64,000 nt of DNA from Rhizobium sp. LC145 (GTDB lineage Bacteria > Pseudomonadota > Alphaproteobacteria > Rhizobiales > Rhizobiaceae): contig NZ_LBHV01000007.1 of assembly GCF_001005825.1 (NCBI RefSeq), positions 124,001-188,000 on the forward strand, in the 5' to 3' direction. The translations under genes and the position numbers were made by a program. How positions within the stretch are numbered: position 1 is the stretch's first letter; every line of letters begins with the position of its first letter. Shown one piece after another: positions 6,731 to 14,356 of the stretch. Under the pieces are notes generated by a model, which searched no databases, was not told where the DNA came from, and worked only from the letters and a program-made list of their open reading frames with translations.

Positions 6731-8851
6731 TTGTCCCTCTCCCCGAAAACGCCTTTCCAAAACCTGCCGAGCCCGCCCGTAGCCGAGAAGAAGCCGGTCA
6801 CCGATACCCGCCACGGCATTACCCGCACGGACGATTATGCCTGGATGCGGGCCGAGAACTGGCAGGCGATGTTCAAGGACCCCTCGCTTCTCGATCCGGC
6901 AATCCGGACCCATCTGGAAACCGAGAACGCCTATATGGAAGCCGGCATGGGCGATACGGCCGAACTGCAAAAGGTGCTGTTTGCCGAAATGCGAGGCCGC
7001 ATCAAGGAAGACGACAGCTCCGTGCCGATGAAGGACGGACCCTACGCCTATGGTACGCTTTACGTGACGGGCGGAGAGCAGCCGCACTTCTTCCGAACCC
7101 CACGCGACGGCGGCGAGAAGCATGTGCTGCTTAACGGCGACAAGGAAGCAGAGGGCAAGGATTATTTCCGGCTTTCCGGCATCGACAATTCCACCGATCA
7201 CGGCTTCGGCATCTGGGGCTATGACGACAAGGGCTCCGAATATTTCACGCTGCGCATCCGCGATCTTGCGACCGGCGAGGATCTCTCCGACGTGATCGAG
7301 AATACCGGCGGCGGCGGCGTGTGGGCGCCGGACGGCAAGAGCTTCTTCTATACGCTGCAGGACGAAAATCACCGGCCGTCCAAGGTCTTCCATCATATCC
7401 TCGGCACCTCGCAGACCGGCGACCGGCTGGTCTACGAGGAGAAGGACCCCGGCTTCTTCATGGGTGTCGGCGGCTCGCTGCTGGACGACTTCATCTATAT
7501 CGACATCCACGACCACGAGACGTCGGAATACCGGCTCATCTCCACCAAGGACCTGACGGCCGAGCCCAAGCTGGTCGCGGTTCGCGAGGAAGGCGTCGAA
7601 TATTCAATGACGGAAGGCGGCGACGTCTTCTACATTCTCACCAATGACGGCGACGCCAAGGATTTCAAGATCATGGAAGCGCCGGTTGAGGCGCCGGGCA
7701 AGGAGAATTGGAAAGAGATCGTACCGCACGAGCCCGGCCGGCTCATCATCAGCCACATGGCGTTTGCGCGCCATCTCGTCTGGCTGGAGCGGCGCGAGGG
7801 CCTGCCGCGGATCGTCGTGCGCGACCGGGCGACCGGAGATGAGCACGCCATCGCCTTTGCCGAGGAAGCCTATTCGCTCGGGCTCTCGGGAGCTGCTGAA
7901 TACGACACGAACGTCATCCGCTTCTCCTATTCCTCGATGACGACGCCAAGCCAGCTCTTCGACTACGACATGGTAACCCGCGAGCGGGTGCTTCTGAAGA
8001 CGCAGGAAGTGCCCTCCGGCCATAACCCGGAAGACTATGTGACGCGCCGGGTGATGGCTCCCGCCCCCGACGGCGAACTGGTGCCGGTCTCGCTGCTCTA
8101 TCGCAAGGACACGCCGCTCGACGGTTCGGCGCCCTGCCTGCTCTATGGTTACGGTGCCTACGGCATCACCATCCCCGCCTCGTTCAACACCAACAATCTG
8201 TCGCTTGCCGATCGCGGCTTCGTCTATGCCATCGCCCATATACGCGGCGGCAAGGAGAAGGGCTTTGCCTGGTACGAGAACGGCAAGATGGAGCATAAAC
8301 AGAACACGTTCAAAGACTTCATCGCCGCGGCTGACTATCTGAATCAACAGAAGTTCACGTCTTACGTGAACATTATCGCCGAGGGCGGATCGGCGGGCGG
8401 CATGCTGATGGGCGCCATTGCCAACATCGCCCCGGAGAAATTCGCCGGAATCATCGCGGCCGTGCCCTTCGTCGACGTGCTCAACACGATGCTGGACGAC
8501 ACGCTGCCGCTCACCCCTCCGGAATGGCCCGAATGGGGCAATCCGATCGAGTCCGAGGAGGAGTACCACTGGATTGCCTCTTACTCGCCTTACGACAATA
8601 TCGGCGCAAAACCCTATCCGCCGATCCTGGCGATCTCCGGCCTCATCGATCCGCGCGTCACCTATTGGGAGCCGACCAAGTGGATCGCGAAGCTTCGGGA
8701 AGTGGCGCCCGAGGCAGGACCCTATTTCCTGAAGACCAATATGGCGGCGGGCCATGGCGGCAAATCCGGACGCTTCCAACGCCTCGAAGAAATCGCCTTC
8801 GAATATTCGTTTGCGATCAAGGTGGCCGGGAAGATGGCGGCTGCAGTTTAA
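6731..8851 (+). CDS. ptrB: S9 family oligopeptidase B (protease II)
   Basis: A serine peptidase of the prolyl oligopeptidase family, cutting short peptides after basic residues. An N-terminal beta-propeller (to about residue 400) caps a C-terminal alpha/beta hydrolase domain. The catalytic residues appear as S554 in GGSAGG, D640 in GLIDPRV and H675 in AAGHGG. I choose the TTG at 6731 (706 aa, normal for the family): GGAG sits 7 bp before it, while the ATG at 6614 lies inside the LysR gene and would give a Pro/His-rich, non-homologous start. The gene follows the LysR gene by 79 bp. Confidence 0.88.
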   Translation: MSLSPKTPFQNLPSPPVAEKKPVTDTRHGITRTDDYAWMRAENWQAMFKDPSLLDPAIRTHLETENAYMEAGMGDTAELQKVLFAEMRGRIKEDDSSVPMKDGPYAYGTLYVTGGEQPHFFRTPRDGGEKHVLLNGDKEAEGKDYFRLSGIDNSTDHGFGIWGYDDKGSEYFTLRIRDLATGEDLSDVIENTGGGGVWAPDGKSFFYTLQDENHRPSKVFHHILGTSQTGDRLVYEEKDPGFFMGVGGSLLDDFIYIDIHDHETSEYRLISTKDLTAEPKLVAVREEGVEYSMTEGGDVFYILTNDGDAKDFKIMEAPVEAPGKENWKEIVPHEPGRLIISHMAFARHLVWLERREGLPRIVVRDRATGDEHAIAFAEEAYSLGLSGAAEYDTNVIRFSYSSMTTPSQLFDYDMVTRERVLLKTQEVPSGHNPEDYVTRRVMAPAPDGELVPVSLLYRKDTPLDGSAPCLLYGYGAYGITIPASFNTNNLSLADRGFVYAIAHIRGGKEKGFAWYENGKMEHKQNTFKDFIAAADYLNQQKFTSYVNIIAEGGSAGGMLMGAIANIAPEKFAGIIAAVPFVDVLNTMLDDTLPLTPPEWPEWGNPIESEEEYHWIASYSPYDNIGAKPYPPILAISGLIDPRVTYWEPTKWIAKLREVAPEAGPYFLKTNMAAGHGGKSGRFQRLEEIAFEYSFAIKVAGKMAAAV

Positions 8852-8902
8852 GCGGCGGCGGCTTTAGAGGCTACGGCTGACCGGAGTATCTTCCACTTCC
8901 GC

Positions 8903-8927
8903 CATTCCTGTGCTCGTCACAGGAATG
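8903..8927. repeat. Short palindromic repeat CATTCCTGTG-ctcgt-CACAGGAATG
   Basis: Perfect 10-bp arms with a 5-nt loop, 52 bp after the oligopeptidase gene. There is no T-tract, so it is more likely a rhizobial palindromic repeat than a strong terminator, though it could do both jobs. Confidence 0.5.
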
Positions 8928-9051
8928 ACGGGAGCCCGCCGAACCACTGCAGTTAACAACCAACCAGCGCGCCCTCCCCGCCGCCATTGATTTGTCAAGA
9001 GTCGCCTCGCCTCAGAAACGGCGAGACGCAAGCCTCGCGCAAGCTTCAGGC

Positions 9052-9068
9052 GTTAACCACTGGTTAAC
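9052..9068. promoter_or_regulatory. Full CtrA-type site TTAA-N7-TTAAC
   Basis: GTTAACCA-C-TGGTTAAC is a perfect 17-bp palindrome that contains TTAA (9053-9056), seven bases, and TTAAC (9064-9068), the consensus of the cell-cycle regulator CtrA of Alphaproteobacteria. It lies 26 bp before the small gene at 9094. A TTAAC half-site also occurs near 8953. Confidence 0.6.
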
Positions 9069-9093
9069 CATTACAAATGTGGGTCTGCGCGCC

Positions 9094-9363
9094 ATGAAGA
9101 TCGATAGCGGCCTCAACGGCTATCATTATCCCAACCGGACGCCCGAGACGGAGCGGAAGGCGGAGGAAGCTCCGCATCGCGAAACCGCGACCTTCCAGCG
9201 CGCTCCGGACGCGCTCACCGGCAGCAGTACGCTGCTTTCCCCCTCGCTTGCCAATGCGCTGTGGTCGATGGAATTGAGCGGCACGACCTCCCGCGCCGAC
9301 GAAGCGGCCGCACCCACTGTGACCCAGGACTGGGTCGAGGAACTTTACCAGGAATTCGCCTGA
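9094..9363 (+). CDS. Conserved-looking small hypothetical protein (89 aa)
   Basis: A soluble, acidic protein of 89 residues starting MKIDSGLNGYHYPNRT and ending DWVEELYQEFA. No signal peptide, membrane span or known domain is visible; the middle is Ser/Thr/Ala-rich and probably disordered, with short helices at the end. The ATG at 9094 is chosen because upstream in-frame starts would run through the CtrA-like palindrome. The site suggests cell-cycle control. Not recognised beyond this; it ends 25 bp from the convergent dmeF. Confidence 0.6.
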   Translation: MKIDSGLNGYHYPNRTPETERKAEEAPHRETATFQRAPDALTGSSTLLSPSLANALWSMELSGTTSRADEAAAPTVTQDWVEELYQEFA

Positions 9364-9388
9364 AGCCTGAGCGCGACCGTTGCTCCAG

Positions 9389-10375
9389 TCACGCCGCGAC
9401 GGCCGGCGTGACCTCCACCGTGACATGCGAAAGCTCGGGGATTGCCGCAAGCTTCTCCTTGTAGAAGGCCGGCGCGCGCGGCGTCGGCGTAACCACCGAA
9501 ACGATCGCCGCGTGATGGCCCGGCCCCACCTGCCAGACATGCAGGTCCGCGATCCTGTCTTCTCCATTCTCGACGATCTCGCGGATTTCCTGCGGCAGAT
9601 CCTCATCCGCCGGCAGGGCATCGAGAAGCACGTTCGCGGTGGCGCGGATCAGGCCCCAGGACCAGCGGGCGATCACCAGGCCGCCGACGATGCCCATGAC
9701 CGGATCGAGCCAGACCCAGCCGTTCGTGCGGCCGAGGATCAGCGCGAAGATCGCCAGCAGCGAGGTCAGCGCGTCCGCCAGCACATGTAGATAGGCGGCG
9801 CGCAGATTGTGATCGGTTCCGCCGGCACGATGGCCGTGCTGGCCATGCGCATCATGGGCGTGATGGTGGTCATCGTCATCGTGGTCATGGTGATGGCCAT
9901 GATGGGAGTGGCCGTGATGCGAATGGTCGTCCCGAAGCAGCCAGGCGCTGAGCAGGTTGACACCGAGCCCGGCAACCGCGACCAGGATCGCCTGATCGAA
10001 ATCGATCGCCACCGGATTGGCGAGCCTGACCACGCTTTCCCAGGCGATCAGGAGCGCGATCAGCGCCAGCACGACGGCGCTTGCGAAGCCCGCGAGATCG
10101 CCGAGCTTGCCGGTGCCGAACGTGTAGCGCGGATTGCGCGCCTGCCGGCGGGCATAGAGATAGGCGAGCGCGGCGATCAGCATGGCGCCCGCATGGGTGG
10201 ACATGTGCCAGCCATCGGCCAGCAGCGCCATGGAGCCGAAGAGCGTTCCGGCGACGATCTCGGCCACCATCATCGTGGCGGTCAGCGCGATCACCAGCCA
10301 GACGCGCCGCTCGTTGCGCTCGTGGTTATCGCCTAGAAACACATGCTCGTGCCTCATCTGATCGACGGTGGACAT
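9389..10375 (-). CDS. dmeF: CDF-family Ni2+/Co2+ exporter DmeF
   Basis: A 328-residue cation diffusion facilitator with six predicted spans and a C-terminal cytoplasmic domain. The metal-site motifs appear as ADGWHMSTHAG in span 2 and HVLADALTS in span 5. The loop between spans 4 and 5 is a His/Asp-rich stretch of about 35 residues (roughly 150-187), the mark of DmeF. It exports nickel and cobalt by proton exchange. It lies 23 bp after dmeR on the same strand, the arrangement known as dmeRF in Rhizobium leguminosarum, so metal-triggered derepression is expected. Confidence 0.93.
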   Translation of the reverse strand: MSTVDQMRHEHVFLGDNHERNERRVWLVIALTATMMVAEIVAGTLFGSMALLADGWHMSTHAGAMLIAALAYLYARRQARNPRYTFGTGKLGDLAGFASAVVLALIALLIAWESVVRLANPVAIDFDQAILVAVAGLGVNLLSAWLLRDDHSHHGHSHHGHHHDHDDDDHHHAHDAHGQHGHRAGGTDHNLRAAYLHVLADALTSLLAIFALILGRTNGWVWLDPVMGIVGGLVIARWSWGLIRATANVLLDALPADEDLPQEIREIVENGEDRIADLHVWQVGPGHHAAIVSVVTPTPRAPAFYKEKLAAIPELSHVTVEVTPAVAA

Positions 10376-10398
10376 GGCCTTACTCCTTACGGTGAATA

Positions 10399-10671
10399 TC
10401 AGCGGATATAGGTGCGCAGCACTTCGGCCAGCTCGTCGGTGGCCTTGGCTCTCGCCTTCTCGTCTTCGGCGTGGAGCACATGCTCATGCAGGTGATCCTC
10501 GATCACCTCGCCCGTGAGACCGGAGAGCGCACCGCGGATGGAGGCGAGAAGCTGCAGCACCTCGCCACAGGGGCTTTCCGCCTCCAGCGCGCGCTCGACA
10601 GCTTCCATCTGTCCCTTCAGCCGGCGCACGCGCGCCAGAAGCTTCGCTTTTTCGCGGATGGTGTGCGACAT
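10399..10671 (-). CDS. dmeR: RcnR-type Ni/Co-sensing repressor DmeR
   Basis: A 90-residue all-helical repressor of the CsoR/RcnR family. The ligand set H3, C35, H60, H64 can be read directly and is the RcnR (nickel/cobalt) fingerprint rather than the copper (CsoR) one. Without metal it should bind the G-tract operator just upstream and silence dmeRF. Start ATG at 10671 with a GGA-type ribosome site. Conserved RRLKGQMEAVERALE lies in helix 1. Confidence 0.93.
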   Translation of the reverse strand: MSHTIREKAKLLARVRRLKGQMEAVERALEAESPCGEVLQLLASIRGALSGLTGEVIEDHLHEHVLHAEDEKARAKATDELAEVLRTYIR

Positions 10672-10688
10672 GATCGTCGTTCCTCAAT

Positions 10689-10707
10689 AGTATAGGGGGG
10701 TATATTA
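10689..10707. promoter_or_regulatory. DmeR operator and promoter region
   Basis: AGTATAGGGGGGTATATTA: a G6 tract flanked by TATA-type inverted ends, the standard operator form of RcnR/DmeR repressors, 18 bp upstream of dmeR. Confidence 0.8.
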
Positions 10708-10796
10708 TCCATCCGACCAACGAAAGCAACCCGGTCCCGCTCTTGCCGGCAGGTCCGGGTTCGCTATTCCACGGAAAAATGACTTGAACGGGCGGA

Positions 10797-10955
10797 TCAG
10801 ATGGCGGTCGCCAGCCGCGTCAGAAGGAATGCGAGGAGCAATATGAGCCCCAAGGCGATGCACATGTGCAGAATGATGGTCGAGCCGCGGAAATCCTTCT
10901 CCGCCTCGAAGCGGGGAAGGATCATTCGGCGGCACTGCCTGAGAATGTTCGGCAT
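10797..10955 (-). CDS. Small membrane protein (52 aa), fourth of a tiny-gene cluster
   Basis: Reading frame from the ATG at 10955 to TGA at 10797. The protein has a basic, soluble first half (MPNILRQCRRMILPRFEAEK) and one membrane span near residues 27-50 (ILHMCIALGLILLLAFLL), ending with a very short tail. Lies 33 bp after the 58-residue gene on the same strand. The ribosome site is weak (CGGATATCTTCG before the ATG), so translation could be coupled. Function unknown. Confidence 0.5.
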   Translation of the reverse strand: MPNILRQCRRMILPRFEAEKDFRGSTIILHMCIALGLILLLAFLLTRLATAI

Positions 10956-10988
10956 CGAAGATATCCGGGGTTCGGGAAACGGCTGAGA

Positions 10989-11165
10989 TCACCAGAGGGA
11001 GAGCGCGGATGCGGCGGCGAGGAGCCGGATACCGGCGGCCGCGACCAGCATCAGCACACAGACGCCCGCCGCCATGAGGCCTTGGCGAAGTCCCGGCCTT
11101 TCGGAAGCGTGGCGCTTCGCGGCGCCCAGGGAAGTCAGTGGGGAAGTCAGTTCGAGGTTGGACAT
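10989..11165 (-). CDS. Small membrane protein (58 aa), third of a tiny-gene cluster
   Basis: Reading frame from the ATG at 11165 to TGA at 10989, with AAAGG before the start. A soluble first half (MSNLELTSPLTSLGAAKRHA) is followed by one span at about residues 30-55 (MAAGVCVLMLVAAAGIRLLAAA). Starts 11 bp after the stop of the 96-residue gene, so the four genes 11684 to 10797 look like one operon. Not recognised. Confidence 0.55.
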   Translation of the reverse strand: MSNLELTSPLTSLGAAKRHASERPGLRQGLMAAGVCVLMLVAAAGIRLLAAASALSLW

Positions 11166-11176
11166 CGGGATGCCTT

Positions 11177-11467
11177 TCAGGAGACGAGCCTGAGGCGGCT
11201 TTCGCGCGGCCTGCGCCGCGAGACCGCCTTGGCGGGGTGAAGCGAGGAGGAGGAAAGGATCACGCCATCGGGAACGCAGCAGACGGCGCCCGGCTGGTGA
11301 TCACTTTCGAACATGGCGAAATGGACGGCGGATGCCCTGTCCCTGAAGAAGCCGCCGACCAGGCCTTCGCGGTCGCATACGACCCAGCAGCCGTTCTCGT
11401 CACGGCCCACCGTGAAACGGGTGCCGTTCCTTAAGGAAGGTTCTCCACGCAACATTGCTTTGCCCAT
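11177..11467 (-). CDS. Small hypothetical protein (96 aa), second of a tiny-gene cluster
   Basis: A soluble protein whose core FTVGRDENGCWVVCDREG, then GGFFRDRASAVHFAMFE, has the strand-strand-helix pattern of DUF2188-like small domains: a beta hairpin followed by a helix that tolerates insertions. The C-terminal 25 residues are Ser/Arg-rich and probably disordered. ATG at 11467 with GGAACAT-type spacing. Three cysteines (two in CC) could bind metal or be oxidised. Function unknown. Confidence 0.6.
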   Translation of the reverse strand: MGKAMLRGEPSLRNGTRFTVGRDENGCWVVCDREGLVGGFFRDRASAVHFAMFESDHQPGAVCCVPDGVILSSSSLHPAKAVSRRRPRESRLRLVS

Positions 11468-11498
11468 CGATATGTTCCTTTCGTGAGGTCGGGAAAGA

Positions 11499-11684
11499 TC
11501 AGGAGAGTGCGCAGTAGAAAGCGCCGCCGACGCTCGCCGCGATCAGGACGACCGCGGCGAGGCGCAGGAAGACGTCCAGGCGGCCGTAATCGTCTTGTGG
11601 CAGGCGCCGTTCGCCGTGCTTTGCGGCTTGCGCCTGCTCCTGATGGTAGCGGGCCAAATGATAGAGCCCCAATCTGCCGTACAT
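11499..11684 (-). CDS. Small membrane protein (61 aa), first of a tiny-gene cluster
   Basis: Starts MYGRLGLYHLARYHQEQAQA, a His/Tyr/Gln-rich helix, and ends with one span near residues 41-60 (LRLAAVVLIAASVGGAFYCA). GGAG lies 8 bp before the ATG at 11684. It heads the four tiny genes on the minus strand and is preceded by two hairpins. Tail-anchored topology (N-terminus inside) is predicted. Not recognised. Confidence 0.6.
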   Translation of the reverse strand: MYGRLGLYHLARYHQEQAQAAKHGERRLPQDDYGRLDVFLRLAAVVLIAASVGGAFYCALS

Positions 11685-11702
11685 GTCTCGTACTCCAGCG
11701 TT

Positions 11703-11741
11703 GCGGATGGTTTTCCATCCGCGCACATGCTCGTGATGTGC
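11703..11741 (-). promoter_or_regulatory. Two adjacent hairpins in the leader of the tiny-gene cluster
   Basis: On the plus strand GCGGATGG-TTTT-CCATCCGC (11703-11722) abuts GCACAT-N7-ATGTGC (11723-11741). Both stems are perfect. They would lie in the 5' leader of the gene starting at 11684; role unknown. Confidence 0.4.
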
Positions 11742-11842
11742 AGGATCAAGGTAAGCTGGGTGGCATAGGTTATCGATTGGGGCCGGAAACCGAAGAAATA
11801 GGAATTTCATAAGGATAAGTGCCGCTGCCCCGATCAGCCGGC

Positions 11843-12745
11843 TCAGGCGAGCGCCTGCGAGAAAACGGGCTGCCCCTCCAGCGCGGCAAGCGCATGGGCG
11901 ATCGCTTCGCGCATTTCCGGCTCGACCTCCACGAGAGGAAGGCGGACCTCCGGCGGCGTGCCGTAGAGGATCGCTAAGGCCGCCTTGACGACCGCCGCAT
12001 CCCACCGGCCCTCGGCGGCGACCAGAAGCGACTGCGCCTGGCGGAAGGAGAGATCGCCGGCGGATGCGGCTGCCGGCACTTTCATGGCCGCCAGCCGATA
12101 GGGAAGCACGTTGCCGAGTGCCGATATGCAGCCATGGCCGCCGCAGGCCAGAAACATCGGCAGCGTGGAATCGTCGCTCGAATAGTGCCGGTAGCGACGC
12201 CTGAGATCGGCTGGAAGTCGGTGAAAGGCTTCCAGCCGCCCGATGCCGTGGCGGATGCCGACGATATTTTCGACATCCGCCAGCGAGGAAAGGAGCGCAT
12301 GACCGCAATCGAGCGCGGTGCGGTACGGATCGTCGTCCAGGACGACCGGCAGACGAGTCGCCCCGGCCACTTCGCGGAAATGGCCGATCACGCCCTTCGG
12401 CACCGGCTTGGAATAATAGGGCACGGTGACCAGCACGCCGTCGGCGCCGATTTCCGCCGCGCGGCGGGTCATGGCCACGGTTTCGGCCGTATCGTTGGTG
12501 CCGGTGGCGGCGAATACGGCAAGTCTACCCGCCGCCCGTTCGAGGCAGATGGCGAGAACCCGGTCGCGTTCGTCATGGCTCAGCGCATAGCCCTCGCCGA
12601 AGACATCGCAGACCACGACGCCATCGACGCCCGCCCTCACCTGCCGGTCGAGCGCCTTGTTCAGCCAGGAACGTTCCATGGTGCCGTCGCGGAAAGGCGT
12701 GACGAGCGCCGTCACCGTCCTGAGTTCAGCAATTCCGACCGTCAT
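11843..12745 (-). CDS. DapA/N-acetylneuraminate lyase family protein lacking catalytic residues
   Basis: A 300-residue TIM-barrel protein that follows the DHDPS family along its length. Against E. coli DapA, the Schiff-base lysine K161 reads R165 (NIVGIRHGIG), Y133 reads D137 (VVLDDDPYRT), and the GTTG phosphate-binding motif (T44, T45) reads DVFG (47-50). Y107 and R138 equivalents remain (PYYSKP, YRT). It therefore cannot be a normal class I aldolase. ATG at 12745 is chosen because the upstream start at 12814 would run through hairpins. It follows the alanine/glycine symporter gene by 123 bp. Function unknown. Confidence 0.8.
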   Translation of the reverse strand: MTVGIAELRTVTALVTPFRDGTMERSWLNKALDRQVRAGVDGVVVCDVFGEGYALSHDERDRVLAICLERAAGRLAVFAATGTNDTAETVAMTRRAAEIGADGVLVTVPYYSKPVPKGVIGHFREVAGATRLPVVLDDDPYRTALDCGHALLSSLADVENIVGIRHGIGRLEAFHRLPADLRRRYRHYSSDDSTLPMFLACGGHGCISALGNVLPYRLAAMKVPAAASAGDLSFRQAQSLLVAAEGRWDAAVVKAALAILYGTPPEVRLPLVEVEPEMREAIAHALAALEGQPVFSQALA

Positions 12746-12749
12746 CGCA

Positions 12750-12845
12750 AAGCCCTCGCGTGATTGACCGCGAGGGCTTAGCCCGGCCCCGCATAGGAAA
12801 TCGATGCGGGGCAAGGGCGAGCCTCATAGGGAAATCATAGGCTCG
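12750..12845 (-). promoter_or_regulatory. Three consecutive hairpins between symporter and DapA-like genes
   Basis: Perfect stems: AAGCCCTCGCG/CGCGAGGGCTT (12750-12779, 11 bp), CCCCGCAT/ATGCGGGG (12787-12811, 8 bp) and CGAGCCT/AGGCTCG (12818-12845, 7 bp). The loops of the second and third share ATAGG(G)AAATC. On the minus strand the first hairpin holds the GAGGG ribosome site of the DapA-like gene. It may be a terminator, a leader or a binding element. Confidence 0.5.
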
Positions 12846-12868
12846 ACGGGATCAGTGAAAGCCGGGCG

Positions 12869-14317
12869 TCAAGCCTTTGCCGGATGCAAGGCGTCCTTGG
12901 AGGTTGGGGAGACGGATATGTCGTGCCAGATATCCGCATCGATTTTCCCGGCGAGTTCCGGATACATTCCCGGATCGAACACCGGGGCTCCGGATCGCCT
13001 CTGCTCGAAGTAATCGCGGGTCAGCTTTACGACCAGCGGCGACAGCAGGACGATCGCCACGAGATTGATCGAGGCCATCAGGCCCATGGACGCATCGGCA
13101 GCATCGAATACCGTCGTCGCACTCTCATAGGAACCCCAGAGAACCATCAGGATCAGGCCGACGCGTGCGCATAAAAGCCCGACCTTGTTGTCCAGACCGA
13201 GATAGACGAGAGCGTTTTCGGCATAGGAATAGTTGCCGATGACCGATGTCCACGCGAAGAAGAAGATCGCGATGGCGATGAAGGCGTGCCCCGCGCCGCC
13301 GATATGGACGGCCATCGCAGCCTGGGTCAACGGTGTTCCCGTAAGCTCCCCTCCGGGCACGAGCGCGCCGGACAGCAGGATGATGAGGCCGGTGGCCGTG
13401 CAGATCAGCAGCGTATCGATGAACACGCCGAGCGCCTGAACCATGCCCTGCGAGGACGGGTGATGGGGGCTGGGCGTGGCTACCGCGGCAATATTCGGCG
13501 CCGATCCCATGCCGGCTTCGTTGGAGAACAGGCCTCGCTTGACACCGTTCAACATGGCTCCGGCCATGCCGCCGACTGCCTGCTCGAAGCCGAAGGCGCT
13601 CCGGACGATCAGTGAGAGTGCTGCCGGCACATCGGCAATGTTGACGATCAGCACGTAGAGAGCGACGCCGAGATAGGCGACCGCCATGAACGGCACGATA
13701 TATTCCGCAATGCGTGCGATCGACTTGATGCCGCCGAAAATGACGACGCCGGAGATGCCGGCAACGACAACCCCGACCCCGAGCTTGGGCACGCCGAAGG
13801 CGCCGTGCATCGCCTCTGCGATCGAATTTGCCTGGACGGCATTGAAGGCAAGGCCGAAGACCAGGATCAGGCACACGGCAAAGATCACCGCCGCCCAGGG
13901 CGCGTTCAAGCCTCGGGAGATGTAGAAGGCCGGGCCTCCGCGATATTCCCCACTTTGACCGCGGACCTTGAACAACTGGGCCAGCGCGCTTTCGGCATAA
14001 GCCGTCGCCATGCCGAGAGCGGCAACCACCCACATCCAGAAGAGCGCGCCCGGCCCGCCGAGCGTCATCGCAACGGCGACACCAGCCAGATTACCGGTGC
14101 CGACCCGCGAGGCGAGACTGGTGCAAAGCGCCTGAAACGGCGTGATGCCGGCCGCATCCGCCTCGGGCGCACGCAGGACGACGCGGAAAAACTCGGGAAA
14201 ATGGCGGAACTGGAGAAAACCCAGGCGGACCGTGAAGAACAATCCAACGGCAATCAATCCGTAGATGAGGACATAGCCCCAGAAGACCGTATTGAGAAAT
14301 CCTATGATCGCCGTCAT
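12869..14317 (-). CDS. Sodium:alanine/glycine symporter (AGCS family)
   Basis: A 482-residue transporter with about 10-11 predicted spans, importing alanine or glycine with Na+. Family motifs are clear: GITPFQALCTSLASRVGTGNLAG near residue 55-80, the FSNEAGMGSAPN motif in mid-protein, and FAWTSVIGNYSYAE near residue 350. The C-terminal 45 residues are soluble. A perfect 12-bp palindrome lies upstream at 14345. Ribosome site GAAAGAAGGGG precedes the ATG at 14317. Confidence 0.93.
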   Translation of the reverse strand: MTAIIGFLNTVFWGYVLIYGLIAVGLFFTVRLGFLQFRHFPEFFRVVLRAPEADAAGITPFQALCTSLASRVGTGNLAGVAVAMTLGGPGALFWMWVVAALGMATAYAESALAQLFKVRGQSGEYRGGPAFYISRGLNAPWAAVIFAVCLILVFGLAFNAVQANSIAEAMHGAFGVPKLGVGVVVAGISGVVIFGGIKSIARIAEYIVPFMAVAYLGVALYVLIVNIADVPAALSLIVRSAFGFEQAVGGMAGAMLNGVKRGLFSNEAGMGSAPNIAAVATPSPHHPSSQGMVQALGVFIDTLLICTATGLIILLSGALVPGGELTGTPLTQAAMAVHIGGAGHAFIAIAIFFFAWTSVIGNYSYAENALVYLGLDNKVGLLCARVGLILMVLWGSYESATTVFDAADASMGLMASINLVAIVLLSPLVVKLTRDYFEQRRSGAPVFDPGMYPELAGKIDADIWHDISVSPTSKDALHPAKA

Positions 14318-14344
14318 CTCGTTGCCCCTTCTTTCGACTTGAGT

Positions 14345-14356
14345 GTATCCGGATAC
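14345..14356. promoter_or_regulatory. Palindrome GTATCCGGATAC upstream of the symporter gene
   Basis: A perfect 12-bp palindrome 28 bp before the symporter start. The form recalls sites of GntR/LacI-type regulators, but no regulator gene is adjacent. Confidence 0.35.

Noticed and set aside
7604..8779. A 391-codon open frame on the minus strand inside the oligopeptidase gene
   Set aside because: Antisense shadow caused by high GC; no domain, no ribosome site, and the oligopeptidase catalytic motifs are read on the other strand.
10705..10992. A 95-codon minus-strand frame downstream of the tiny-gene cluster
   Set aside because: It overlaps the better-supported 52-residue membrane protein frame and the dmeR operator, and has no domain or ribosome site.
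11728..11750. FNR/FixK-like anaerobox upstream of the tiny-gene cluster
   Set aside because: TTGAT and ATCA halves are there on the minus strand, but the spacer is too long for the TTGAT-N4-ATCAA form, and the bases take part in a hairpin.
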